In this document: piece by piece, positions 8,606 to 18,100 of the stretch
Layout of the letters: the number at the start of each line of letters is the position of its first letter
How positions within the stretch are numbered: the first letter of the stretch is position 1
DNA from: Spirosoma linguale DSM 74
Lineage (GTDB): Bacteria; Bacteroidota; Bacteroidia; Cytophagales; Spirosomataceae
NCBI GenBank assembly: GCA_000024525.1
Contig: CP001769.1
Span: forward strand, 5,737,001 to 5,801,000
Direction of reading: 5' to 3'
Length of the DNA stretch: 64,000 nucleotides
Position numbers and translations under genes: made by a program
The notes under the pieces: generated by a model
The model's input: only the letters and a program-made list of their open reading frames with translations
Database searches by the model: none
What the model was told of the DNA's origin: nothing

Positions 8606-10573
8606 TTACCTGTCCGGTTTCATTTGCCCAAACCAGACCGCCATTTCGTTTGGCCCCCGGTGCGACCAGGCGTAGTACGGAATCAGCGTCACGCTTTTAC
8701 CGGCTTCCTGCCCCGACAGCGACAGAATACCGCCTAATTTGTCGGGCTGCATCAGTGGCCGGAACGTCGTTCCGGCAGGCACCGCCAGGGACAGCGCCTG
8801 TCCACCATTGTCGACACCTTCAGCGCAGTATACCAACGGCCCTCGCTCAATAGCCACCTTCTTGCGGTCGTCGGTCACCTGTTCGTTGGCTTTCACTTCC
8901 CGAACGGGCATATCGAGCGTCCACTCCAGCCGGTCGCCGGGTTTCCAGGTTCGGCTAATGCGGGCGTAGCCATTCTCTATTTTATACGGCACCGGTTTTC
9001 CGTTCACCAGCAAAACAGGTGTTTTAGCCGTCGTATTTACGTACTCGTACAAGTATCCCGGCATGGGTGTACCCGACGCCCAACCGGGCAGGCGCAACTG
9101 AATGGTAAAGGTCTGCGCCAGTTTGGGCTGCACCGTTATCGCCACATTTCCATCCCATGGATAATTTGTTTCCTGCCTGATCTGCACTGATTTCCCATTG
9201 ACCGACAGTTTCGACTGGTTAGTCAGGAACAGGTTGATGAACAGGTTATCGCCCTTGGTGGCGTACACATAACCGGGCAGCGAAGGCAGAAACCGAACCA
9301 CATTGGTAGGGCAGCAGGACGTTCCGAACCAGGGTGCCCGCGTAGCCGCCTGTCCTACGTTGAACTTCCGCTTGCCGTCCGAAGCCAGCGGATTGACGTA
9401 GAAGAACGAGTCGCCTTCGAGCGAAACACCGGCCAGAAAACCGTTGTACAGCACCCGCTCAAACACATCCATGTATTTCGATTCGCCGGTGAGCAGAAAC
9501 ATCCGGTGGTTCCAGAGCATATTGGCCACGGCCGCACAGGTTTCGGCATAAGCGACATCGTTGGGCAGTTCATAGGCCTCCCCGAAGGCTTCGCCATGTC
9601 CACGGGCACCCAGCCCCCCGGTAAGGTACTGTTTCCGTTCAACCACATCGTTCCAGATCGCCAGCAGCGCATCCATGTAAGCTTTGTCTTTCTGGATAGC
9701 GGCAATGTCGCTCATAGCCGCATACATGTAGCCCGCCCGGACCGAGTGACCAACGGCGGTTTTCTGCTGCGTTACAGGTAGGTGGTCCTGCAAATAACTG
9801 GCCCCCTGACCGGTTTTGGCGGGATCTGGGAACAACGGACGTTTATCGGCACGGCCGCGCATATCGAGCAGAAAACGGGCGAAATCGAGGTATCGTTTGT
9901 CGTTAGTAACACGGTAGAGTTTGACCAGACCGATTTCTATTTCCTGATGCCCGGGTACCACAATCAGCTTATCGGGACCGATGGTCCGCATCAGGTAATC
10001 GGCGTTTTTGAGGGCTATGTTCAGGAACGAGCGTTTGCCGGTAGCCTGAAAATGAGCCACGGCGGCTTCGTACATATGCCCGACGTTGTAAAGTTCATGA
10101 CTACCCGCCACGTACGAAAAGCGCGTTGGCCCGGCCTGATCGTCTTTGATGTTGGCGCTGTCTTTCAGGATAGTCCGGATGGTGTAGAGATAGCCGTCCG
10201 GCTCCTGGGCCGCAGCGAAAAGGGTAATGAGGCTATCCAGATAGCGATCCAGTTTGGCGTCATAGTGCGTTTGCAGGGAATACGAAGCGCCTTCAACGAC
10301 CTTGAACACATCGGAATCGTCGTACCGTTTTCCTTTGAATGTTCCTTTCGCCAGCCCACCCGCTATGGCGAAATTAGCGATGCGGCCGGTCTCTTCGCAT
10401 TTCTTAAAATCGAACGGAAGCGTGACGGTGCGATTCGTGACGAGTCGGGGTTGCCAGAAACCGCCGTTGATGGTAACACTCGTGAACGGAACCGGAACAA
10501 TGGGGTAATCCTGCGCGTAGGAGATGGTCGCTAACAGACTAATTAACAAGCCGAAAGCTATTCTTTTTGTCAT
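8606..10573 (-). CDS. Glycoside hydrolase family 127 (DUF1680), beta-L-arabinofuranosidase-like
   Basis: The product has 655 residues from ATG 10573, with signal peptide MTKRIAFGLLISLLATISYA. The N-terminal catalytic alpha/alpha barrel carries GGFWQPR, CEETGRIANF and DSDVFKVVEGASY, all typical of GH127. The catalytic residues of this family are a Glu and a metal-bound Cys; here they correspond to E344 in YAETCA and the pair C420/C421 in TSCCPTN. The beta-rich C-terminal part follows. It likely releases L-arabinofuranose from plant arabinans or arabinogalactan proteins in the periplasm. It stands alone, upstream of lepB on the same strand. Confidence 0.9.
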   Translation of the reverse strand: MTKRIAFGLLISLLATISYAQDYPIVPVPFTSVTINGGFWQPRLVTNRTVTLPFDFKKCEETGRIANFAIAGGLAKGTFKGKRYDDSDVFKVVEGASYSLQTHYDAKLDRYLDSLITLFAAAQEPDGYLYTIRTILKDSANIKDDQAGPTRFSYVAGSHELYNVGHMYEAAVAHFQATGKRSFLNIALKNADYLMRTIGPDKLIVVPGHQEIEIGLVKLYRVTNDKRYLDFARFLLDMRGRADKRPLFPDPAKTGQGASYLQDHLPVTQQKTAVGHSVRAGYMYAAMSDIAAIQKDKAYMDALLAIWNDVVERKQYLTGGLGARGHGEAFGEAYELPNDVAYAETCAAVANMLWNHRMFLLTGESKYMDVFERVLYNGFLAGVSLEGDSFFYVNPLASDGKRKFNVGQAATRAPWFGTSCCPTNVVRFLPSLPGYVYATKGDNLFINLFLTNQSKLSVNGKSVQIRQETNYPWDGNVAITVQPKLAQTFTIQLRLPGWASGTPMPGYLYEYVNTTAKTPVLLVNGKPVPYKIENGYARISRTWKPGDRLEWTLDMPVREVKANEQVTDDRKKVAIERGPLVYCAEGVDNGGQALSLAVPAGTTFRPLMQPDKLGGILSLSGQEAGKSVTLIPYYAWSHRGPNEMAVWFGQMKPDR

Positions 10574-11214
10574 AAACAGGGTCGTTTGCAAACTGGATAC
10601 TGCGGCTTACCCGGTCTAGACTTTCATCTTGCGTACTACCCAACGCAGGCAGTATGCAAGATGAACAATGTACTACTAAACCAACTAGATCCCAGGCAAA
10701 TGAAGGTAAACCGACTTGTTAGCCCGATCATTTAGTTGAAGCAGTTTTTGGGCAAAACCTACCGTCTTTCAAGCGAGATTTTTGGGCAGTATACATGGCT
10801 GGCAACTACTAATGAAAAAGCGTTGATATATTTTATAAACAGGCCTTTATCGACTACGCTACTCACTATTTAGGATTCCCTTATTATGATACTTTTCACG
10901 CCTGATAACTAACAAGTTGGCCGGACAATTTTTAACCGTCGAATACGTCCGGGGCTGCTCAACGGATGGTTTGCCATGTTACGTAAGCATATAGGCCCAA
11001 TAGTTTGCATTGTTAGCTCAATACGTACAACCGGGATTCTTTTACAATCACATTTACCTACTCTTTTTGGCTTTTAGAAGACAAGGTTTTCGACTGATGT
11101 TCAATAAGTAACGCTCTTTCTACGGTTAGTATGTGTTTTTTAAAATCACATTATCCGTAGAGCAAGTAAATGGACTTGATGCTTTCGAACCGGCGTGTAC
11201 CAACGATCCCCACC
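10574..11214. other. Gene-free interval upstream of the curli region
   Basis: This 641-nt stretch holds no convincing gene. A perfect 10-bp inverted repeat (TTCATCTTGC at 10623-10632, GCAAGATGAA at 10656-10665) lies near the GH127 start. The last ~110 nt resemble the stretch before 20118, so the upstream regulatory region of the curli module was duplicated too. No clear TAnnTTTG promoter was found. Confidence 0.6.
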
Positions 11215-11616
11215 ATGCAGATTTTTATGTTTTTCGGCTTACTTTTTCTTTCCATACAAGCAGTCGCCCAACAGCCTCTCCCCAATACTACCCCTGCCGC
11301 AGATTCCCTACCCGAGGGTAAATCCAGGTTAACCAGTTCGTCGGTTTCGATTAGCCAGCAGGGAAGCAGCAACCGGGTTGTCCTTGTTCAGCAGGGCGGG
11401 GGCAGTTCCATCCAGATCAACCAGCAGAGTGAACCGGCATCCGGGGCTCAACAGATCGGGAAGCCGGGAAATCAAATCAGTTTGACCCTTGAGGCAGGAA
11501 CCCAGACCACCATCAGCCAACAGGGGCCCGGGCCGCAGGTGACTGCTGTTCATGACTTACCTGCGCCTGTAGGTAGTAAGCTCAAACGCCGGAGCAGGCC
11601 CGTAGGCCACCAGTAA
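11215..11616 (+). CDS. Small secreted curlin-like protein, copy 1 (candidate amyloid nucleator)
   Basis: The product has 133 residues from ATG 11215 (signal peptide MQIFMFFGLLFLSIQAVAQ); ATGs at 11170 and 11179 would give a longer start. The mature part holds Q-rich alternating strands (SVSISQQGSSNRVVLVQQG, SSIQINQQS, ISLTLEAGTQTTISQQG) resembling curlin repeats, and ends in a basic tail KLKRRSRPVGH. It is a close paralogue of the protein at 20118, and each copy is about 50 bp upstream of a curlin gene. A minor or nucleating subunit like CsgB is a plausible role, but this is inference. Confidence 0.65.
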   Translation: MQIFMFFGLLFLSIQAVAQQPLPNTTPAADSLPEGKSRLTSSSVSISQQGSSNRVVLVQQGGGSSIQINQQSEPASGAQQIGKPGNQISLTLEAGTQTTISQQGPGPQVTAVHDLPAPVGSKLKRRSRPVGHQ

Positions 11617-11668
11617 CCGTTACAGGCATTCCCCAAGTCATTAGTCATATATCCACTTTTTTGTACAC

Positions 11669-11936
11669 ATGAAAACCCTACTTAATACCAGCAAACGGCT
11701 GGTTTCCCTGAGCGTTGTGTCCTACGCTCAGTCGAATGTATCTACTCTAAACCAAATAGGAGTAGGTCAGGAAGCAGCCATTAACCAGAAGGGATCGGGG
11801 ATCGGGGCTCAAGGCTACCATCAACCAAACGGGCAACAGGAATGCCCACAACTATGGTGTTGTTACGCAGTCGGTCGGGCCTCAAACCGCCACCATCAAT
11901 CAAACAGGGGGTGCTATCAACGGCATTGACCTATAG
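11669..11936 (+). pseudogene. Frameshifted, truncated curlin gene (copy of the gene at 20592)
   Basis: The first ~45 codons match the start of the curlin gene at 20592, including SNVSTLNQIGVGQEAAINQKG. Near 11794-11812 the intact copy reads GGATTGGGCCAAAATGCC, while here bases are changed and the frame shifts. After the shift the other frame resumes the curlin sequence (ATINQTGNRNAHNYGVVTQ ...) and stops at 11934-11936. Read in the original frame it ends at 11929 with a non-curlin tail. The homologous gene continues for another ~330 codons that are absent here. It is therefore a remnant, unlikely to make a fibre subunit. Confidence 0.85.
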
Positions 11937-12021
11937 CTAACCGGGACAACAACCGCACATTTACGTCAACTTTCACTAACACATCCCACAACTTACTGAT
12001 TAACTGCACCGCTCTATTTTG

Positions 12022-15006
12022 ATGGAACATTTTGTACGAATGGGGACGGCTCCCCGTAATCCGTTTCTTTACCTGCTGCTCTGGGCAGGCCTTTGGCTGC
12101 TCTCCGCTCCCGCGCTGTTTGCGCAAACTGGTCTGCAACAGTCGCTGATTGCCAACCCCGATAATGCCGGAACTTACCAGGGCTACCAGGGCCAGCCGAT
12201 TGTGTTTAACAACGCGCTGTATGGCTTGTATCTGAACGAGAGTGGGGTCTATCAATTAGCCAAATACAATGGCACGAGTTTGACCCTGATTGCCAATCCC
12301 GATAATGCCGGAACTTACGAGGGCTATGATAGCGGTCTGATTGTGTTTAAAAACGCGCTGTATGGCGTTTATAGGAACGCGAGTAGAGTCTATCAATTAG
12401 TCAAATACAACGGCACAAGTTCGACCTTAATTGCCAACCCCGATGAGGCCCCAACTTACCTGGGCTATTATGGCCAGCCGATTGTGTTTAACGACGCGCT
12501 GTATGGCAAGTATATGAACAAGAGTGGGGCGTATCAATTAGTCAAATACAATGGCACGAGTTTGACCCTGATTGCCAACCCCGATAATGCCGGAAATTAC
12601 CAGGGCTACCATGGCGATCCGATTGTGTTTAACAACGCGCTGTATGGCCGGTATATGAACGCGAGTGGGGCCTATCAATTAGCCAAATCCAATGGCACGA
12701 GTTTGACCCTGATTGCCAACCCCGATAATGCCGAATTTTACCAGGGCTATGTAGACGATCTAGACTATCCGATTGTGTTTAATAACGCGCTGTATAGCCA
12801 GTATCTGAACGCGAGTGGGGCCTATCAATTAGCCAAATACGATGGCACGAGTTCTACTCTGATTGCCAACCCCGATAATGCCGGAAGTTACGAGGGCCAC
12901 TCGATTGTGTTTAACAACACCCTGTATGGCCAGTATCTGAACGCGAGTGGGGTTATTCAATTAGCCAAATACAATGGCACGAGTTCGACACTGATTGCCA
13001 ACCCCGATAATGCCGGAAGTTACCAGCGCTCCCCGATTGTGTTTAACAACGCCCTGTATGGCCAGTATCTGAACGCGAGTGGGGTCTATCAATTAGCCAA
13101 ATACGATGGCACGAGTTCGACCTTGATTGCCAACCCCGAAAATGGCCCAAGTTACCGGGGCTATATGAGCGATCCGATTGTGTTTAACAACGCCCTGTAT
13201 GGCAAGTATATGAACGCGAGTGGGGTTATTCAATTAGTCAAATACGATGGCACGAGTTCGACCCTGATTGCCAACCCCGATAATGCCAAAGGTTGCGATG
13301 GCCACTCGATTGTGTTTAACAACGCCCTGTATGGCAAGTATCTGAACAAGAGTGGGGTCTATCAATTAGTCACTGGGGTACCCTGTGCATTGTCGCTGAG
13401 TATCAACCCCTCCTCGCTAACGATAACAGCGGGTGGCTCGGTCACGCTTACCGCTTCCGGAGCTACGACCTACACCTGGAGCAACGGCAGCACGGCCAAC
13501 CCGCTTATCGTCAGCAACGTCACCAGTGCCACGGCCTTTTCAGTGACGGGCGTAACGGGTACGTGTTCGGCCACGGCCACGGCCAGCGTGAGCGTGGCCA
13601 CCATCACGGCGGGTACGACCTCGGGAACCATCACGGCTTGCGCGGGTACGGCATCGGCATTGCCCGCCGTGCAGCAATTCAACGTTTCGGGCAGCACTCT
13701 TTCAGGAAACATCGTGGCTAGTGCCCCGCTCGGTTTCGAGCTTTCCACCACTGCCAGCACTGGCTATGCGGCCTCTCTGACGCTCACTCAATCGAGTGGC
13801 GTAGTGGCCAACACCACCATCTACGTGCGCTCGTCTGCCTCGGCCAGCGGGAACCTTTCGGGCAATGTGAGTCTGGCTTCGAGCGGAGCGACGACGCAAA
13901 ACGTAGCCGTGAGTGGAACGGTTACCCCCCTGGCCACCATTACGGCCCAGCCCGTGGCCAGTTCATCGGTGTGCGCGGGCACGACGGTCACCGTCTCGGT
14001 GAGCACCAGTGGCCCGGTGAGCAGCTATCAGTGGTATAAAGGCGGCACCCTGCTCAGCGGCCAAACCTCGGCTACGCTCACCCTGACCAACCTCAGCACC
14101 ACCGATGCGGGCAGTTATTCGGTCGTGGTCACGGGCAATTGCAACAGCCTCACCTCAACCGCCTTTAGCCTGACAATCGTTGCCCGGCCCGACGCGCCCG
14201 CCCTGACCCCCGCCAGCTCTAGTCTGGCAGCGACTCTGACACCCCTCTCGCTGACGGGCTTTGCACTGGCAACCACCGGCAATAGCCTCCACTTCTTCCA
14301 AGCCGGAGGTAGTGAACTCAGCCCGCCCACCATCAATATTACCACTGCCGGGGTAATGAGCTTTTGGGTCGGCCAGACCAGCAACGCCAGCGGCTGCAAG
14401 AGTTCACTCACGCCATTGAGTCTGACCATCACGGCCACCCCCACCAGCCAGACGGCTACCCCCACCAGCCAGACCGTTTGCCGCAGCACCAACGTTACCC
14501 TGAACGTCACCGTGGAGGGAACCGCCTACCAGTGGTACAAAAACGGTACTACCCTAGCCAACAAACTTACCGAACTCACCAGTGCCCAGCGCGGTACGAC
14601 CACCGCCACCCTGACACTGGTCAATTTGCAAACCACCGCCGACTACTACTGCAAAATCACTACTCCCAACGGCGTTCAGACTGTGGGGCCCCTGAAGGTG
14701 AGTGTCAACTTTGGCTGTTCGGCCCGGCCTGCGGCCGAGGAAGCAGACTTGCAACTATTGGTACTGGTCAGGCCAAACCCTATCGTAGACGGCCACCTGC
14801 GGGCCCTGGTGAAGGGGGCTCAGGGGCAAGCCCTGAACGTAGCCCTCTACAGTCTGCAAGGGGAGTTGGTGAACCAGCAGGTCTGGGACTCAGCCCCGGC
14901 CGAGGTCAATCTAGATTGGGATATCAGCCAGCGCAGCATGGGTGTGTTACTCTTGCGGGCCCAGACCCCAACTCAGCAGCAAACCATCAGGCTTATCCAA
15001 AATTAA
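12022..15006 (+). CDS. Giant secreted repeat adhesin with type IX secretion C-terminal sorting domain
   Basis: About 994 residues from ATG 12022 (a second ATG at 12040 directly precedes the signal peptide ending SAPALFAQ). Nine tandem 44-50-residue repeats begin LIANPDNAG and carry PIVFNNALYG and YQLAKYNGTS. Then come Ig-like domains (VYQWYKGG- and AYQWYKNG-type strands) and a C-terminal ~80-residue sorting domain beginning VRPNPIVDGHLRA, ending TIRLIQN. The last part marks it as cargo of the type IX system, so it should be anchored at or released from the cell surface. The nine-repeat part may form a beta-propeller; its ligand is unknown. Confidence 0.8.
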   Translation: MEHFVRMGTAPRNPFLYLLLWAGLWLLSAPALFAQTGLQQSLIANPDNAGTYQGYQGQPIVFNNALYGLYLNESGVYQLAKYNGTSLTLIANPDNAGTYEGYDSGLIVFKNALYGVYRNASRVYQLVKYNGTSSTLIANPDEAPTYLGYYGQPIVFNDALYGKYMNKSGAYQLVKYNGTSLTLIANPDNAGNYQGYHGDPIVFNNALYGRYMNASGAYQLAKSNGTSLTLIANPDNAEFYQGYVDDLDYPIVFNNALYSQYLNASGAYQLAKYDGTSSTLIANPDNAGSYEGHSIVFNNTLYGQYLNASGVIQLAKYNGTSSTLIANPDNAGSYQRSPIVFNNALYGQYLNASGVYQLAKYDGTSSTLIANPENGPSYRGYMSDPIVFNNALYGKYMNASGVIQLVKYDGTSSTLIANPDNAKGCDGHSIVFNNALYGKYLNKSGVYQLVTGVPCALSLSINPSSLTITAGGSVTLTASGATTYTWSNGSTANPLIVSNVTSATAFSVTGVTGTCSATATASVSVATITAGTTSGTITACAGTASALPAVQQFNVSGSTLSGNIVASAPLGFELSTTASTGYAASLTLTQSSGVVANTTIYVRSSASASGNLSGNVSLASSGATTQNVAVSGTVTPLATITAQPVASSSVCAGTTVTVSVSTSGPVSSYQWYKGGTLLSGQTSATLTLTNLSTTDAGSYSVVVTGNCNSLTSTAFSLTIVARPDAPALTPASSSLAATLTPLSLTGFALATTGNSLHFFQAGGSELSPPTINITTAGVMSFWVGQTSNASGCKSSLTPLSLTITATPTSQTATPTSQTVCRSTNVTLNVTVEGTAYQWYKNGTTLANKLTELTSAQRGTTTATLTLVNLQTTADYYCKITTPNGVQTVGPLKVSVNFGCSARPAAEEADLQLLVLVRPNPIVDGHLRALVKGAQGQALNVALYSLQGELVNQQVWDSAPAEVNLDWDISQRSMGVLLLRAQTPTQQQTIRLIQN
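12145..13371 (+). repeat. Nine tandem ~140-bp coding repeats
   Basis: Each unit encodes LIANPD...PIVFNNALYG...GTSST. The units are very similar at DNA level, with long identical stretches such as GATTGTGTTTAACAACGC. Units 5 to 7 differ in length by small insertions or deletions in one loop, which suggests recent expansion and recombination between units. Confidence 0.9.
14182..15006 (+). repeat. Segmental duplicate of 17540-18343 (shared adhesin C-terminus)
   Basis: The last 825 bp of this gene are almost identical to the last 804 bp of the next adhesin gene. The 21-bp length difference is explained by a tandem duplication at 14431-14472 (ACGGCCACCCCCACCAGCCA and its near copy). The shared part encodes an Ig-like domain plus the type IX sorting domain. 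Confidence 0.9.
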
Positions 15007-15019
15007 CAGCTGTGGACCG

Positions 15020-15052
15020 ATCGCTCAAGGCCACGGCATGGATTTGAGCGAT
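15020..15052 (+). terminator. Hairpin after first adhesin gene
   Basis: A stem of ATCGCTCAA (15020-15028) with TTGAGCGAT (15044-15052) begins 13 bp after the stop. A related stem follows the second adhesin gene, so it was copied with the shared 3' end. No strong T-run follows. Confidence 0.45.
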
Positions 15053-15103
15053 ATAGCTACCTCAGTGCCCGTTTAGTTTATTAACAAGCCTGATTCCATA
15101 TCC

Positions 15104-18100
15104 ATGTACCTACTGAAACCAATTCAAATGCTAAAATTTTACCCGCCAACCGGCCTCGATAGGTCGGCGACTAACTCGTTTCGTCCTGACGCCAGTTGGG
15201 TCAGCCGACTAACCTGCTTAGTCGTATTTCTTTTACTGAGCCTGAGCAGCCCATTGCTAGCGCAATATAATTCCAACGCCGTAACAGTTGCCGGTACCGG
15301 TACCGCTGGTTCAGCCGCTAATCAGTTAGATAGTCCCTTCGGTATTTATGTTGACGAAGCCGGAAGCATGTATGTAGCTGATTACAACAACCACCGCGTC
15401 CAGAAATGGGCCTCGGGGGCTACCTCCGGAACTACTGTAGCCGGTACCGGTACCGCTGGTTCAGCCGCTAATCAGTTAAATCATCCTCTTGGTGTGTATG
15501 TAGACGGAGCGGGAGCCATCTATGTGTCTGACACCGATAACAATCGCGTCCAGAAATGGGCCTCGGGAGCTACCTCCGGAACTACAGTGGCCGGTACCGG
15601 TACCGCCGGTTCAGCTGCGAATCAGTTGAATTATCCTATAGGTATCTATGTAGACGGAGCGGGAGCCACCTATGTGGCTGATGCTTCTAACTCACGCATT
15701 CAGAAATGGGCTGCGGGAGCCACATCCGGTACTACCGTCGCCGGGGGGAATGGACAAGGCTCAGCTGCCAATCAGCTTTGGAGTGCAGCGGGTGTGTATA
15801 TAGACGGAGCAGGAGCCATTTATGTGGCTGACGGCGGAAACAACCGCATCCAGAAATGGGCCTCAGGGGCCACATCCGGTACCACCGTGGCCGGTACCGG
15901 AGTATATGGACCCGCCAGCAATCAACTATCATACCCATTTGCTGTGTATGTTGATGGAGCGGGCACGATGTATGTGAGCGACCAGCAATCTCACCGCATT
16001 CAGAAATGGACTGCGGGGGCGACCTCGGGTACCACCGTAGCCGGGGGGTACGGCAATGATGCTCTGGTGCCTTATCAGTTAAATTACCCAAGAGGTATTT
16101 ATCTTGACAGGGCCGGAGCCATCTATGTAGCCGACCAACGCAACAACCGCATCCAGAAGTTTAGTCGCATCAATCCACTCGTCAACCCTTCCCTGACCAT
16201 CGCCACAACGAGTCAGACCAGTTGTACAGGCGCATCGGTGAGCTTCACCGCCACTTCCACCAATGGCGGCACCAGCCCCGCTTACCAGTGGAAAAAGAAC
16301 GGCTCCAATGTGGGCACCAGTGACGCTACCTATACCGATGCGGCCCTGACTAGTGGCGATGTCATTAACTGCGTGCTCACCAGCAATGATCAATGGGCCT
16401 CCCCTACCACGGCCACCAGCAATAGCCTGACGATGACGGTCAACCCGCTACTTACCCCGGCCCTCACCCTTGCCATTACCACCGGCAGTCAGACCAGCTA
16501 TGCGGGCACCGCCATCACGTTTACCGCTACGCCTATCAATGGCGGTACCAACCCCAGATACCAGTGGAGAAAGAACGGCACCAACGTGGGCACCAACAGT
16601 GCCACCTACACTGATTTCGCCCTGGCCAACAATGACCTGATCAGCTGTATACTTGTCAGCAACGTCACCTGCTATACCACGCCCACCGCTGACAGCAATA
16701 GCCTGAAGATGACCGTCATCGCTCTGGTAACGCCTACCCTCACCATCGCCACCGGTAGCCAGACCAATTGCGCAGGCAAATCAGTCAGTTTCACCGCTAC
16801 GCCTACCAATGGCGGTAGCAGCCCCGCCTACCAGTGGAAAAAGAACGGCTCCAACGTGGGCACCAACAGTGCCACCTATACCGATGCCGCCCTGGCCAAC
16901 AATGACGTGATCAGTTGTGTGCTCACCAGCAATGCCCCCGGAACTACGACCAGCACGGCCACCAGCAACAGCCTGACGATGACGGTCAACCCGCTACTTA
17001 CCCCGGCCCTCACCCTTGCCATTACCACCGGCAGTCAGACCAGCTATGCGGGCACCGCCATCACGTTCACCGCTATGCCTACCAATGGCGGTACCAACCC
17101 GGCCTACCAGTGGAAAAAGAACGGCTCCAACGTGGGCACCAACACGGCGACCTACACTGATTTCGCCCTGGCCAACAATGATGTTATCAGTTGTGTGCTC
17201 ACCAGCAACGTCACCTGCCCCACCACGCCCACCGCTACCAGCAATGACCTGACCATGACCGTCATCGCTCTGGTAACGCCCACCCTCACCATCGCCACCA
17301 CCAGTAGCCAGACCAGTTGTGCAGGTACATCAGTCAGTTTCACCGCTACGCCTACCAATGGCGGTAGCAGCCCCGCCTACCAGTGGAAAAAGAACGGCTC
17401 CAACGTGGGCACTAACACGGCGACCTACACCGATGCCGCCCTGGCCAACAGTGACGTGATCAGCTGTGTGCTCACCAGCAATGCCCCCGGAACTACGACC
17501 AGCACGGCCACCAGCAATAGCCTGACGATGACGGTCAACGCCCGGCCCGATGCGCCCGCCCTGACCCCCGCCAGCTCTAGTCTGGCAGCGACTCTGACAC
17601 CCCTCTCGCTGACGAGCTTTGCACTGGCAACCACCGGCAATAGCCTCCACTTCTTCCAAGCCGGAGGTAGTGAACTCAGCCCCCCTACCGTCAGTATCGC
17701 CACTGCCGGGGTTATGAGCTTTTCGGTCGGCCAGACCAACAACGCCAGCGGCTGCAAGAGTTTACTCACGCCATTGAGTCTGACCATCACGGCCACCCCC
17801 ACCAGCCAGACCGTTTGCCGCAGTAGCAACGCCACTCTGAACGTCACTCTGGTGGGAACCGCCTTCCAGTGGTACAAAAACGGTACTACCACAGCCAACA
17901 AACTCACCGAGCTGACCAGTGCCCAGCGCGGTACGACCACCGCCACCCTGACACTGGTCAATTTGCAAACCACCGCCGACTACTACTGCAAAATCACTAC
18001 TTCCACCGGCGTTCAGACCGTGGGGCCCCTGAAGGTGAGTGTCAACTTTGGCTGTTCGGCCCGGCCTGCGGCCGAGGAAGCAGACTTGCAACTATTGGTA

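Noticed and set aside
9782..10534. 250-codon open frame on the plus strand
   Set aside because: It is antisense to the GH127 gene and contains no family motif.
12145..13371. Regular repeats that could look like a CRISPR or satellite array
   Set aside because: Units are ~140 bp, in frame and encode a conserved 47-aa motif, so they are coding repeats.
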